From contig NZ_BDBR01000046.1 in the NCBI RefSeq assembly GCF_001613085.1, forward strand, positions 19,213 to 83,212: a stretch of DNA of 64,000 nucleotides. Reading direction: 5' to 3'. The notes below the pieces were generated by a model. It made no database searches. It worked only from the letters and a program-made list of their open reading frames with translations, and was not told the DNA's origin. This stretch comes from Nocardia salmonicida NBRC 13393 (GTDB taxonomy: Bacteria; Actinomycetota; Actinomycetes; Mycobacteriales; Mycobacteriaceae). The position numbers were made by a program, and so were the translations under genes. Positions 27,468-36,376 of this stretch are shown here, one piece after another; the first letter of the stretch is position 1, and each line of letters begins with the position of its first letter.

Positions 27468-29122
27468 CCGCACCCGCGCGCACCGAGACCGACTGGCAGC
27501 GCCTGGATCCGCGCATGCTGCTGGTGTATCCGGTCAACGAGGTCATGAAATACATTCCGGTGCTGCTCGGTTCGATCATCGTCGGCACCACCAGCGGCAA
27601 TCCGCTGTGGAGTTTGATTCCGGTCACGCTCGTCGCGGCGTTCGGCATCGCGCGGTGGTTCACCACCTCGTATCGGATCGATGCCGATCACGTGCAGTTG
27701 CGCAGCGGAATCGTGCAGCGCCGGACGCTGTCGGTGCCTCGCTCGCGGATTCGGTCGGTGGATGTGGAAGCCGATCTGCTGCACCGGGTGCTCGGGCTGG
27801 CGGTACTGGCCATCGGAACCGGCAAGCAGACCGACAAGGGCGAGGAATTCAAGCTCGACGCGCTCGACACCAGTCAGATCCCGGCGTTGCGGGCCGAGTT
27901 ACTCGCGCACACCGGTCGACAGACACCCGGGCACAGCGAGAGCGCCGGGGCGCCGCATGTTTCGCACCACGATGCCCTCACCGACTCCGGAGTGGAGATC
28001 GGGCACTGGCAGGCGGCGTGGGTGCGGTACGCACCGTTGTCGCTGACCGGTCTGGCCGTAGTCGCGCCGATCGCGGGAATCGGCGCGCAGTACGGACTCA
28101 TCGACGTGCTGTCGAAAAGCGCTGTCGTGCAACATCTCGACGACGACACCGCGATGATCGTCGTCATCGTCATCACCGGGTTGACCCTGCTGACGGTGCT
28201 GCTGGTGAGCCTGGCCGGGTGCGCCCACTACCTCGCCACCTGGTTCGGCCTGCGCGTGCTCGACAACGGCGCCACCCTGCACCTGCGCCACGGCCTGTTC
28301 ACCACCCGTCAGATCACCTTGGACCTGGCTCGCTTCCGCGGCGCCACGCTCAACGAACCGCTCCTGCTGCGCGCGGCCAACGCCGCTCAGCTCGAAATGA
28401 TCATGACCGGCGAGAACCCGCGGCAGAAGATCCTTCCCCAGGCCCCACGCGCCGCCGTCGAACGCACTCTCGACGAACTACTCCGCACCCGCCGACACCC
28501 GCGCGCAGACGCGTCGACCGCCCAGGAACCGGACTCGGCCTTGGCAGCCCGCGACGACACCGAACGCCCGGTCGCGACCTCCCTCGACAAAGTCGCCTCG
28601 ACGGCCGTACTCACGGATTCGCCCGCACCGCAACCGATCACCGGTTCCGCCCTCGGCACCGTCGAGCTACGACGCCACGGACCCGCCGCACATCGTCGCC
28701 GCTACACCCGCGCCGCGTGGCCGGTCGGCATCGTTGCCGTCGTCCTGCTCGCCATCACGCTCGCGGGTGGGCATCCACCGGTGTGGACCTGGCCCTTCCC
28801 GGTGCTGCTCGCCGTCGTCATGGCCCTGCTCGCCGAGGACCGCTACCGCGGCTTGGGCCACCGCGTACTCCCCGGCACCATCGGCCCGACCTGGCTGATC
28901 ACCCGCAGCGGCAGCCTCGATCGCAATCGGGACTGTCTCGAAGCTCCCGGAATAATCGGATGGACTGTGCGGCAGACCTTCTGGCAGCGCCGCGCGGGAC
29001 TCGCCACTGTCGTCGCGGCCACCGCGGCGGGCAAGAAGTCCTACTCGGTGGTCGACATCCCGATCGATCAGGCCGCCGACCTGATCGAGGCAGTGACCCC
29101 GGGCCGACTCGGTAAACGCTGA
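27464..29122 (+). CDS. Multi-bPH2-domain membrane protein (YdbT-like)
   Basis: The 552-residue protein has repeated units of a helical hairpin followed by a bPH2 domain. The first is SYRIDADHVQLRSGIVQRRTLSVPRSRIRSVDVE at about residue 70. A second pair of helices is near 180-250, and a third near 415-455. The middle linker (about 340-400) is low complexity. It is translationally coupled to the upstream YdbS-like gene and followed by a terminator. The two proteins probably form one membrane complex. Confidence 0.83.
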   Translation: MTAPARTETDWQRLDPRMLLVYPVNEVMKYIPVLLGSIIVGTTSGNPLWSLIPVTLVAAFGIARWFTTSYRIDADHVQLRSGIVQRRTLSVPRSRIRSVDVEADLLHRVLGLAVLAIGTGKQTDKGEEFKLDALDTSQIPALRAELLAHTGRQTPGHSESAGAPHVSHHDALTDSGVEIGHWQAAWVRYAPLSLTGLAVVAPIAGIGAQYGLIDVLSKSAVVQHLDDDTAMIVVIVITGLTLLTVLLVSLAGCAHYLATWFGLRVLDNGATLHLRHGLFTTRQITLDLARFRGATLNEPLLLRAANAAQLEMIMTGENPRQKILPQAPRAAVERTLDELLRTRRHPRADASTAQEPDSALAARDDTERPVATSLDKVASTAVLTDSPAPQPITGSALGTVELRRHGPAAHRRRYTRAAWPVGIVAVVLLAITLAGGHPPVWTWPFPVLLAVVMALLAEDRYRGLGHRVLPGTIGPTWLITRSGSLDRNRDCLEAPGIIGWTVRQTFWQRRAGLATVVAATAAGKKSYSVVDIPIDQAADLIEAVTPGRLGKR

Positions 29123-29154
29123 AATGGCCGGGCGCCCTTGGACTCCCGGCCATT
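29123..29154. terminator. Bidirectional hairpin terminator
   Basis: AATGGCCGGG (29123-29132) pairs with CCCGGCCATT (29145-29154). It directly follows the stop codon of the PH-domain gene and also ends the small minus-strand reading frame on the other side. Confidence 0.8.
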
Positions 29155-29167
29155 CCGCGTCGACAGC

Positions 29168-29329
29168 CTAGGCGTTCACCGGCTCCTTCGCCAATTCGGA
29201 TTCGCCCACAGGCGTTTTCGCGTCAGGCGTCGACACCGCGGCGGCCGGCGAGCACGCGGGTATCGGCTCCGTGCTCGACGACACGATCCGGCAAGCCCGG
29301 CGACGAGCGTTTCCGCGCTCTCCGCACAT
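29168..29329 (-). CDS. Possible small protein, 53 residues
   Basis: A reading frame from ATG 29329 to TAG 29168 encodes an Arg-rich start (MCGERGNARRRACR) and a disordered-looking end (PDAKTPVGESELAKEPVNA). It ends just before a bidirectional terminator and is divergent from the TetR gene at 29410, which is the expected position for a regulator target. There is no recognisable ribosome site or family, so it may be spurious. Confidence 0.3.
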   Translation of the reverse strand: MCGERGNARRRACRIVSSSTEPIPACSPAAAVSTPDAKTPVGESELAKEPVNA

Positions 29330-29409
29330 TGTGCGGTCACGCCGAACAGTGTTCAGCCGGGGCTATGCTGTGCCGATCGGCGAAGTCGAAGAACGCGAGG
29401 AGGCAGCGG

Positions 29410-30150
29410 ATGGCGAGCACCGGCTCGACGGAGATCACCTCGGTGTGGACCAAGCCCGCGCGCGAACGGCGCGACCAACCCACACTGACCCGCGACCAGA
29501 TCGTCGCCGAGGCCATCGCCCTGCTCGACGCCGAAGGCTTCGACGCGTTGAGCATGCGCAAGCTCGGCGCCCGCCTCGGCGCGGGTGCGACCTCGCTGTA
29601 CACCCACGTGGCGAACAAGGACGAACTGCTCGAACTCGTCGTCGACCAGGTCATCGGTGAGGTGCCGACACCGACGCCCGATCCCGAGCGCTGGCGAGCG
29701 GTGATGCACGAGCAGGCCGACGGCTTGCGCGCGACAATCCTGGCCCATCCGTGGATCACCGTGGTGCTGAGCAGCGCGGCGCTGACCTATCTCGGGCCCA
29801 ACATGATGCGGCTGACCGACTCGATGGTCGCCATCGTGGAAGCCGGGGGCTTCGACGACGAGGTGGTCGATATCGCGACCGACGCGATCTTCCAGCTCGT
29901 TGTCGGCTCGTGCGGTAGCGAGGCCGCGATGATGATGACGATCGCGCGCAGCGGCCTGTCGACGCGGCAGTGGGTGGACCGGGTGATGGTGGCGAGCGAG
30001 GCCGCGTCGCAGCAGTATCCGCGCCTGCACCGGCGCTATGTCGAGCAGCGCCCGCAGGTCGTCGAGGAGGCCGCCGACGGGGTGCTCAGCCGGTTCACCC
30101 AGGCCATCGACCTGATCCTGGACGGCGCGCAGACCCGCCACGCCCGATAG
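29410..30150 (+). CDS. TetR family regulator with TetR_C-type ligand domain
   Basis: The 246-residue protein has an HTH around DALSMRKLGARLGAGATSLYTHVANKDEL (about residues 45-75). The C-terminal domain resembles that of the tetracycline repressor class (WRAVMHEQADGLRATILAHPWITVVL). It has an N-terminal arm of about 28 residues before the HTH region. GAGGAGG is the ribosome site. No efflux gene is adjacent; the only divergent candidate is a 53-residue frame. Confidence 0.87.
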   Translation: MASTGSTEITSVWTKPARERRDQPTLTRDQIVAEAIALLDAEGFDALSMRKLGARLGAGATSLYTHVANKDELLELVVDQVIGEVPTPTPDPERWRAVMHEQADGLRATILAHPWITVVLSSAALTYLGPNMMRLTDSMVAIVEAGGFDDEVVDIATDAIFQLVVGSCGSEAAMMMTIARSGLSTRQWVDRVMVASEAASQQYPRLHRRYVEQRPQVVEEAADGVLSRFTQAIDLILDGAQTRHAR

Positions 30151-30220
30151 CAGCGCGGGCGACGCCGACACGGCGTAGCGTTCGGTTCGATCGCCGTGCC
30201 GCTGACGCTAGGGGTGATTC

Positions 30221-30574
30221 GTGCAGTTCACCGAGGTTATCGAGACCGCGGGCCAGGTGCTCGACGGGGCCGGGGTCGCGGCCATCGTCATCGGCGGGTT
30301 CATCGGCACGGTCCGGTTCCTGCGGCAGTTGGCAGAGCACAAGGAGTTCGAGCGCGCCTACAACACCTATCGGCGCGGGCTCGGCCGGGCGATCCTGCTC
30401 GGACTGGAATTCCTGGTAGCGGCCGACATCATCCGCACGGTCGCCATCTCACCGACTTTCACCAGCGTCGGCGTGCTCGCGTTGATCGTGCTGGTGCGGA
30501 CGTTCCTCAGCTACTCGCTCGAACTCGAACTGACCGGGCAATGGCCGTGGCAGCGGCCGAAATCTACCGAATGA
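30221..30574 (+). CDS. DUF1622 family membrane protein
   Basis: The 117-residue protein has hydrophobic helices at about 17-30, 52-70 and 78-95. Its RGLGRAILLGLEFLVAADIIRTV segment is characteristic of the DUF1622 family. The function is unknown. It begins at a GTG 70 bases after the TetR gene and overlaps the end of the convergent membrane-protein gene by 11 bases. Confidence 0.8.
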   Translation: MQFTEVIETAGQVLDGAGVAAIVIGGFIGTVRFLRQLAEHKEFERAYNTYRRGLGRAILLGLEFLVAADIIRTVAISPTFTSVGVLALIVLVRTFLSYSLELELTGQWPWQRPKSTE

Positions 30575-30983
30575 CGTTCGAGCGGTAGTACAGGTAGCCC
30601 GCGGGGGCGAGCACACCGCAGGCGAACAACAGCAGGGTGCGCCAGTCGCTGCCGAGCATGATGTCGCCGCCGGGCCCGCGCGAGGCGCAGACCAGGAACC
30701 CGAAGACCCACACCACGATCGGGGCGAAGGTGAAGCCGACCCGGTCGGTCACCGATTCCATGCCGTAGACCAGGGCGATGTTGATCGGTGCGGCGAGCAA
30801 AGCCACCACCGGAAAGGCGAACGAGCCGATATAAGTGGGCAGGAACAGCACTTCGACGGCCAGGGTGATCAGCGCGTCGAGGAACAGCAGCACGACGATG
30901 AGTCCCGCGATCAACGGATCCGCCACGCCGGTAAGGCGCGAGGACCGCAGCACGGCGGTGGGCTGATCGCGATCGGTCACCAT
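30564..30983 (-). CDS. Four-helix membrane protein (Rv1171-like by position)
   Basis: The 139-residue protein has four hydrophobic segments: LIAGLIVVLLFLDALITLAV, a second near 45-65, FAPIVVWVFGFLVC and LLFACGVLAPAGYLYY. No enzyme motif is present. It lies just downstream of mshB on the same strand, as Rv1171 does after mshB in M. tuberculosis, and is probably co-transcribed with it. Starts at ATG 30983 or GTG 30980 are both possible. Confidence 0.78.
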   Translation of the reverse strand: MVTDRDQPTAVLRSSRLTGVADPLIAGLIVVLLFLDALITLAVEVLFLPTYIGSFAFPVVALLAAPINIALVYGMESVTDRVGFTFAPIVVWVFGFLVCASRGPGGDIMLGSDWRTLLLFACGVLAPAGYLYYRSNVIR

Positions 30984-31094
30984 GGGCCTGAGTCTATTCG
31001 GCCGCACCGGCCTGCCGTGTCGCGCGCGCCCTGGAGAATCGCCGACCGATCAGCAGCCAACCGAGATGAGCGATAGAACGCCGTGGCTAGCTAC

Positions 31095-31976
31095 TCAATC
31101 GAGACCAGCGAACAGGTCGTGTTCGAATCCATCGGCACCCACCTGGCCGCGAGTGCCGCGGACCAGTGCGAAGTGCTCTTCGGGCAGTACCGGCAGCGCG
31201 ATGTTGTTCGACAGAGCGAATTCCCGGCCACTCGGCGCGACGGTGACCTGGGTGGCGTGTGCGCGCATGGCGGCGCGCTTGGCCGAGACCACATCGGAGA
31301 CGTCGACCACGGTGCTCACCCCGCTCGTCGACATGGCGGCCAGCTCGGCCTCGACCGGCAGACGCCAGCCCGCGGGCAGCGCGCCCGGCAGTTCGTCGAC
31401 GGTGCGGCGGGCCAGCGCGGCGGTGTGCTGGCGCAGCAGGTCGGCGTCGGTGACGGTCCAGTAGAACTTGGGGACATCCCAGCCCTGCTCGGCGGCCGCC
31501 TCGACGGCCGCGGTGGTGATCTCGTGCGCGCGGATGTGGTCGGGATGGCCGTAACCGCCGCGCGGATCGTAGGTGACCACCACCCGGGGCCGCAGTTCGA
31601 GGATCACCGCGACGAGTTCGTCGACAGCGGCGTCACCGGAATGCACGAAGGCTCGCGGGTTCGCCGCCGACGGCGTACCGGCCATGCCGGAATCGCGCCA
31701 GCGACCGGGTCCGCCGAGGAATCGCGGCTCGGTCACGCCGAGGGCCGACAGCGCGGCGGTGAGTTCGCCGATGCGGTAGCCGCCGAGCTGGTCGGCTTCG
31801 GTGGCGATCAAGCGAGACCACCGGTCGCCGATGACCTCACCCTCCTCGCCGAGCGTGCACGTCACCACGGTCACCGGGACGCCACGCCTGCGGTAGTGCG
31901 CGATCGTGCCACCCGTAGTGAGGGTTTCGTCATCAGGATGTGCGTGAACCAGCAGCAGTCCGCCGGTATCGGTCAT
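31095..31976 (-). CDS. mshB: N-acetyl-glucosaminyl-inositol deacetylase MshB
   Basis: MshB removes acetate from GlcNAc-Ins, the second step of mycothiol synthesis. The 293-residue LmbE/PIG-L-type enzyme has the zinc motif VHAHPDDET near residue 11 and the second histidine motif YGHPDHIRAHE near residue 145. TYDPRGGYG precedes the latter. The ATG at 31976 overlaps the stop of the LpqW-like lipoprotein (ATGA), so the two are coupled. Confidence 0.94.
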   Translation of the reverse strand: MTDTGGLLLVHAHPDDETLTTGGTIAHYRRRGVPVTVVTCTLGEEGEVIGDRWSRLIATEADQLGGYRIGELTAALSALGVTEPRFLGGPGRWRDSGMAGTPSAANPRAFVHSGDAAVDELVAVILELRPRVVVTYDPRGGYGHPDHIRAHEITTAAVEAAAEQGWDVPKFYWTVTDADLLRQHTAALARRTVDELPGALPAGWRLPVEAELAAMSTSGVSTVVDVSDVVSAKRAAMRAHATQVTVAPSGREFALSNNIALPVLPEEHFALVRGTRGQVGADGFEHDLFAGLD

Positions 31977-33748
31977 GGGATCCTCCGCCACTGTGCCGTA
32001 TCACCGAAGATGCCGACCTGGATCGCGCCCGACAGCGACACACCGTCGACGCGCGGACCGGCCGCCGCGACGACGTTGTCCTGCACGATCGGCAACACGG
32101 TCGACAGTTCCCAGAGCCGAGGCTCGGATTCGGCCAGGATCCGCGGCACATCGAACCCGCGCAGGGCTTCGTCGATCGAGGGCTGCAGGGTCGGGTCGCA
32201 CACCCCGCCGATATTGCTCGGCGCCTGGCGGTAAGCCTCCGCCGCGGCCAGCGCGGGACCTTCGGCGCCTGCCGGTACGACCGGCGGGCAGCCGTAACGC
32301 GAGGCCAGTGCGGTGGCCGGGTCGCCGCCTGCCAGCTCCCAGCCGACGATGGCGTCGATCGAGGATTCGGTGAGGTCCTTGCCGTACAGCTCGTCGGCGG
32401 GCAGGCCGCGCACGGTGGCATCGATTCCGGCACTGCGCAATTGGTCGGCGGCGGTATTGGCGACGGCCAGCGCCGACGCGTCCTCGGTGACCGCGCCGAT
32501 CCGCACCGACAGCCCCTTGCCGTTGCGCGCCACCGAGCGCGGGCGCGGCGCGGGCGAGGTGGGCGAACCGGTCTGCGGCGTCTCCGGCGCGCGGCCGTAA
32601 CCGGCCTCGGCCAGCAGCGCGAACGCTTCCTCGGCGGTCATCCGCGGCGGCGCGGTGGGCACGTAGCCTGGGCTCGATGGCGAAAGTACTTGTGCGCGTG
32701 CGGGTTCCACCCAGCCGCCGGTCTGCGCGCCGACGGTCGCCAACAGGGCGGGGTCGAGCAGCGCGAGCACCGCCTTGCGGACCCGGACATCGGCGAGGTC
32801 GCCGGAGCGGCCGTTGAGCGCGAGTTGCATTTCACGGGCCTGCGGCATGATCGTGGTGCGCACCGACGGGATCGCGGCCAGTTGCGCCTGGGTCGCCACG
32901 CCGCCGTGCACGAGCGCCATCTGCGCGTCTCCGGTGCGCAGCGATTCGGCCAGCTGCGAGGGCGTGCCGCCACGACGGAACTGGATCTGATCCGGCGAAG
33001 CCGGGGTGCCCCAGAAACGGTCGTTGCGTTCGAGCAGGATCTCGTCGCGCCCGCGATCGACCGATTTGATGGTGAAATTGCCGCCCGAGACCGGAATCTT
33101 GTCGACCAGGCCGCTGGTGAACCCACCCGGGGAGTCCTTCACCAGGTGCGAGGGCAGCAGGTTCGAGAACAGTTCACGCCAGGCGGGATACGGCTGCGCC
33201 ATGGTCACCGTGACCGTTTTGCCGCCACCCGAGGACGCCACATCCGAGATGAGCCGGTAACCGGCCGGATCGACCACGCCGGGCTGGCTGATCATCTGCT
33301 GCCAGAGGAATCGGAAGTCCTCGGCCGCGATCGGCGCGCCGTCGGACCAATTGGCCTGGTTGCGCAGGGTGTAGGTGATGGTGAACGGCTCCTGCGCTGT
33401 CACATCGGCCGACACGATCAGCGAGGTATCGGGCACCCACTCGACCAGACCCGGATGCACGGGACTCGGCGCGGCACGGAACGGGCTCGGCAGCACCATC
33501 GAACTCACCGCGCTGGTCACCGGCGACTGATCCGAGCGCAGATGCGGATTGAACCCGATCCCGATGTCGTCGATCGCGACGACCACGGTGTTCTTCCCCG
33601 GCTTGACCTGGGTGGTCTTGGGAGAGTCGGACGACTCGATCGGCGGTGGCGGATTCGCCGTGCAACCGGCCACGACCGCCGTCGAGGCGATCATCGCCAG
33701 CACCATCGCACGCCACCCTGCGTGCCGCCCCGAACTCACCTTGCGCAC
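31973..33748 (-). CDS. lpqW: LpqW-like lipoprotein (solute-binding fold, PIM/LAM synthesis)
   Basis: The protein of about 591 residues has a lipoprotein signal peptide with lipobox VVAGC. It then has an ABC-transporter type substrate-binding fold (family 5, peptide-binding) including VEWVPDTSLIVSADV and WSDGAPIAAEDFRFLW. Mycobacterial LpqW controls flux between phosphatidylinositol mannosides and lipoarabinomannan and is functionally tied to PimE, also encoded in this window. I chose GTG 33748; TTG 33757 and GTG 33739 are also in frame. It lies just downstream of typA, matching Rv1166-Rv1165. Confidence 0.88.
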   Translation of the reverse strand: MRKVSSGRHAGWRAMVLAMIASTAVVAGCTANPPPPIESSDSPKTTQVKPGKNTVVVAIDDIGIGFNPHLRSDQSPVTSAVSSMVLPSPFRAAPSPVHPGLVEWVPDTSLIVSADVTAQEPFTITYTLRNQANWSDGAPIAAEDFRFLWQQMISQPGVVDPAGYRLISDVASSGGGKTVTVTMAQPYPAWRELFSNLLPSHLVKDSPGGFTSGLVDKIPVSGGNFTIKSVDRGRDEILLERNDRFWGTPASPDQIQFRRGGTPSQLAESLRTGDAQMALVHGGVATQAQLAAIPSVRTTIMPQAREMQLALNGRSGDLADVRVRKAVLALLDPALLATVGAQTGGWVEPARAQVLSPSSPGYVPTAPPRMTAEEAFALLAEAGYGRAPETPQTGSPTSPAPRPRSVARNGKGLSVRIGAVTEDASALAVANTAADQLRSAGIDATVRGLPADELYGKDLTESSIDAIVGWELAGGDPATALASRYGCPPVVPAGAEGPALAAAEAYRQAPSNIGGVCDPTLQPSIDEALRGFDVPRILAESEPRLWELSTVLPIVQDNVVAAAGPRVDGVSLSGAIQVGIFGDTAQWRRIP

Positions 33749-33796
33749 TCTACCCAACCCCTCGATCGGCTGCCGTTCGGCCAGTACAGGCCTACG

Positions 33797-33839
33797 AAAA
33801 GGCGTCGGCCGGGTCCGTTTCCGGTACCCGGCCGACGCC
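33797..33839 (-). terminator. Rho-independent terminator of typA
   Basis: A perfect 14-base stem (GGCGTCGGCCGGGT, 33801-33814, with 33826-33839) is followed on the minus strand by TTTT (33800-33797). It starts 18 bases after the typA stop. It separates typA from lpqW transcription. Confidence 0.9.
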
Positions 33840-33857
33840 GTTCGAAACTACTGCTGC

Positions 33858-35759
33858 CTAGTTCGCGGCGGCCTTGTCGCGAGCCTTGCGACGCGACAGG
33901 TCGCGGGCCCGCTCGTTGGCGCCGAGGACGAGCTTGCGCACGCGAACCACCTCGGGGGTGACCTCCACGCACTCGTCTTCGGTGCAGAACTCCATCGCCA
34001 GCTCGAGATCGAGCTGCAACGGCTTGGCCATGGTCTCGAAGGTGTCCGCGTTGGCGCTGCGCATGTTGGTCAGCTTCTTCTCGCGGGTCACGTTGATATC
34101 GAGATCCTCGGCGCGCGGGTTGATACCCACGACCATGCCCTCGTAGGTGTCGGCGCCCGGCTCGACGAAGAACTGACCACGGTCGGCCAGCTGGATCATC
34201 GCGAACGGGGTGACGGTGCCCGCGCGGTCGGAGACCAGCGAACCGGTGTGGCGGGCGCGGATCTCACCGGCCCACGGCGCGTAACCGTGGGCGACGGCGT
34301 TGGCGATGCCGGTGCCGCGGGTTTCGGTGAGGAACACGGTGCGGAAGCCGATCAGGCCACGCGAGGGGACGATGAACTCCATGCGCACCCAGCCGGCGGC
34401 GTGGTTGCTCATCTGCACCATCTTGCCCTTGCGAGCGGCCAGCAGCTGAGTGATCGCGCCGAGGTACTCGTCGGGGCAGTCGATGGTCAGCTCTTCGAAC
34501 GGCTCGTGGGTCTTGCCGTCGACCTGCCTGGTGACCACCTGCGGCTTGCCGACGGTCAGTTCGAAGCCCTCACGACGCATCTGCTCGACCAGGATGGCCA
34601 GCGCCAGCTCACCACGACCCTGCACCTCCCAGGCGTCGGGACGGCCGATGTCGAGCACGCGCAGCGACACGTTGCCGATGAGCTCGGCATCAAGGCGCGA
34701 CTTGAGCATGCGGGCGGTGAGCTTGTGGCCCTGCACCCGGCCGACCAGCGGCGAGGTGTTGGTGCCGATGACCACCGAGATGGCGGGCTCGTCGACGGTG
34801 ATGCGCGGCAGCGCGATCGGGTTCTCCGGATCGGCGAGGGTGTCGCCGATCATGATGTCGGGGATACCGGCGATGGCGACGATGTCGCCCGCCTCGGCGA
34901 CCTCGCCGGGCTGACGCTCCACACCGATCGTCTGCAGCAGTTCGGTGATCTTGACCGTCTTGGCGCCGTCGGCGTTGATCCAGGTGACGTTCTGACCCTT
35001 GCGCAGCTCGCCCGCGTAGATGCGGACCAGGGCCAGACGACCGAGGAACGCCGACGCGTCGAGGTTGGTGACGTGGGCCTGCAGCGGCGCGTCCTTGTTG
35101 CTCTTCGGTGCCGGGATGTAGTCCATCAGCACCTCGAACAGGGCGTCGAGGTTCTCGGCGTCGGGAGCGGAACCGTTTTCCGGCTCCACCTTCGAGGCCT
35201 TGCCCTCACGGCCCGAGGCGTAGAGGACCGGCAGGTCGAGCGCCAGCTCGGCGGCTTCGGCGGCCTCGTCGTCGAGGTCGGAGGCCAGGTCGAGCAGCAA
35301 GTCGTGCGACTCGGAGACGACCTCGGCGATGCGGGCGTCGGGACGGTCGGTCTTGTTCACGACCAGGATGACCGGCAGCTTGGCCGCGAGGGCCTTGCGC
35401 AGTACGAAACGGGTCTGGGGCAGCGGGCCCTCGGACGCGTCGACGAGCAGCACGACACCGTCGACCATGGAAAGGCCGCGTTCGACCTCGCCACCGAAGT
35501 CGGCGTGGCCGGGGGTGTCGATCACGTTGATGACGGTGAGAGAACCGTCGGGGTTATGGCGATGGACGGCGGTGTTCTTCGCGAGAATGGTGATGCCCTT
35601 CTCGCGCTCGAGATCACCGGAGTCCATGACGCGGTCGACCAGTTCGGCTCGCTCAGCGAACGCGCCCGACTGACGAAGCATGGCGTCAACCAGCGTCGTC
35701 TTGCCGTGGTCGACGTGGGCCACGATGGCGACGTTGCGAAAATCGCGTGAAGACGACAC
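33858..35759 (-). CDS. typA: Ribosome-associated GTPase TypA/BipA
   Basis: This translational GTPase of 633 residues has the G1 motif AHVDHGKTTL, effector EREKGITI, G3 DTPGHADF and G4 NKTD. EF-G-like domains III and V and the TypA-specific C-terminal domain (EYLGAITQLLAARKGKM, SRGLIGFRT) follow. It helps 50S assembly and stress adaptation. The GTG at 35759 is preferred because AGGAGGA is properly spaced from it and the protein then starts as other TypA proteins do; the frame extends 14 codons further. Confidence 0.95.
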   Translation of the reverse strand: MSSSRDFRNVAIVAHVDHGKTTLVDAMLRQSGAFAERAELVDRVMDSGDLEREKGITILAKNTAVHRHNPDGSLTVINVIDTPGHADFGGEVERGLSMVDGVVLLVDASEGPLPQTRFVLRKALAAKLPVILVVNKTDRPDARIAEVVSESHDLLLDLASDLDDEAAEAAELALDLPVLYASGREGKASKVEPENGSAPDAENLDALFEVLMDYIPAPKSNKDAPLQAHVTNLDASAFLGRLALVRIYAGELRKGQNVTWINADGAKTVKITELLQTIGVERQPGEVAEAGDIVAIAGIPDIMIGDTLADPENPIALPRITVDEPAISVVIGTNTSPLVGRVQGHKLTARMLKSRLDAELIGNVSLRVLDIGRPDAWEVQGRGELALAILVEQMRREGFELTVGKPQVVTRQVDGKTHEPFEELTIDCPDEYLGAITQLLAARKGKMVQMSNHAAGWVRMEFIVPSRGLIGFRTVFLTETRGTGIANAVAHGYAPWAGEIRARHTGSLVSDRAGTVTPFAMIQLADRGQFFVEPGADTYEGMVVGINPRAEDLDINVTREKKLTNMRSANADTFETMAKPLQLDLELAMEFCTEDECVEVTPEVVRVRKLVLGANERARDLSRRKARDKAAAN

Positions 35760-35884
35760 GCCTGGATCCTCCTGCTGTTGGGGTATTTGGCGCGCATTCA
35801 TCTGGCATCGCGGCCTGTTACAGCCTACCGGTACCCCGGTGACAGTCTCGTGTCAGGCTTTGTACTTAGGCTACGCTAACTCCC

Positions 35885-36061
35885 ATGGGCAAGGTGAAGG
35901 CGAAGAAGGTCTCGAGCCTGAAGCCGAAGAAAAAGTGCTGCAGGAAGAAGACGCGCTGCTTCAAATGCCCCGTCGTCATCATGCGAATGAAGAAGGCCGA
36001 GGCCGCCGGAACAAGCGGTAAAGATCTCAAAAAGGCCTTGAAGTTGGCGCGCGCCAAGTAG
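35885..36061 (+). CDS. Small very basic cysteine-containing protein, 58 residues
   Basis: The frame encodes a lysine-rich protein with the compact motif CCRKKTRCFKCPVVIMRM (Cys18, Cys19, Cys25, Cys28), which may bind a metal or nucleic acid. It continues with an amphipathic KKAEAAGTSGKDLKKAL helix. I believe similar small proteins occur beside typA in other actinobacteria but cannot name a function. A TAGGCT hexamer at 35867-35872 suggests a near-leaderless transcript. It is divergent from typA and 21 bases upstream of phhB. Confidence 0.75.
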   Translation: MGKVKAKKVSSLKPKKKCCRKKTRCFKCPVVIMRMKKAEAAGTSGKDLKKALKLARAK

Positions 36062-36082
36062 GCGGAGGGGTACAACCGAGGT

Positions 36083-36370
36083 ATGAGTACCCCGTTGCTC
36101 TCCGCCCCCGAACTCACCATCGCGCTGGCCACTCTTCCGGAGTGGTCACGCGAGGGTGACGCGATCACCCGCACGGTGCAGGCACCGAGTTTCCTCGCCG
36201 GCATCGAGACGGTCCGCAAGGTCGCCACCGCGGCCGAAGCGGCCGATCATCATCCGGATATCGATATCCGTTGGCGCACACTGCGTTTCACGCTGAGTAC
36301 GCATTCGGCCGGTGGGCTCACCGCGCTCGATACGGCGATGGCGCACACCATCGACGACCTCGTCGACTGA
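36083..36370 (+). CDS. phhB: Pterin-4a-carbinolamine dehydratase PhhB/PCD
   Basis: This 95-residue enzyme dehydrates 4a-hydroxytetrahydropterin to quinonoid dihydropterin. The signature histidines are in AADHHPDIDIRWRTLRFTLSTH (His56, His57 and His74 region), and the fold length matches the family. No aromatic amino-acid hydroxylase is nearby, so in this organism it could serve molybdopterin or another pterin pathway. It follows the small basic protein on the same strand. Confidence 0.92.
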   Translation: MSTPLLSAPELTIALATLPEWSREGDAITRTVQAPSFLAGIETVRKVATAAEAADHHPDIDIRWRTLRFTLSTHSAGGLTALDTAMAHTIDDLVD

Positions 36371-36376
36371 CAAGCG

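Noticed and set aside
33549..35750. Plus-strand open frame of about 733 codons
   Set aside because: It lies antisense to lpqW and typA. The translation is His/Gly/Val/Asp-rich without any motif.
35866..35880. IdeR/DtxR-like box TTAGGCTACGCTAAC
   Set aside because: Only the first half matches well, and TAGGCT is better explained as a -10 hexamer for the small basic protein.
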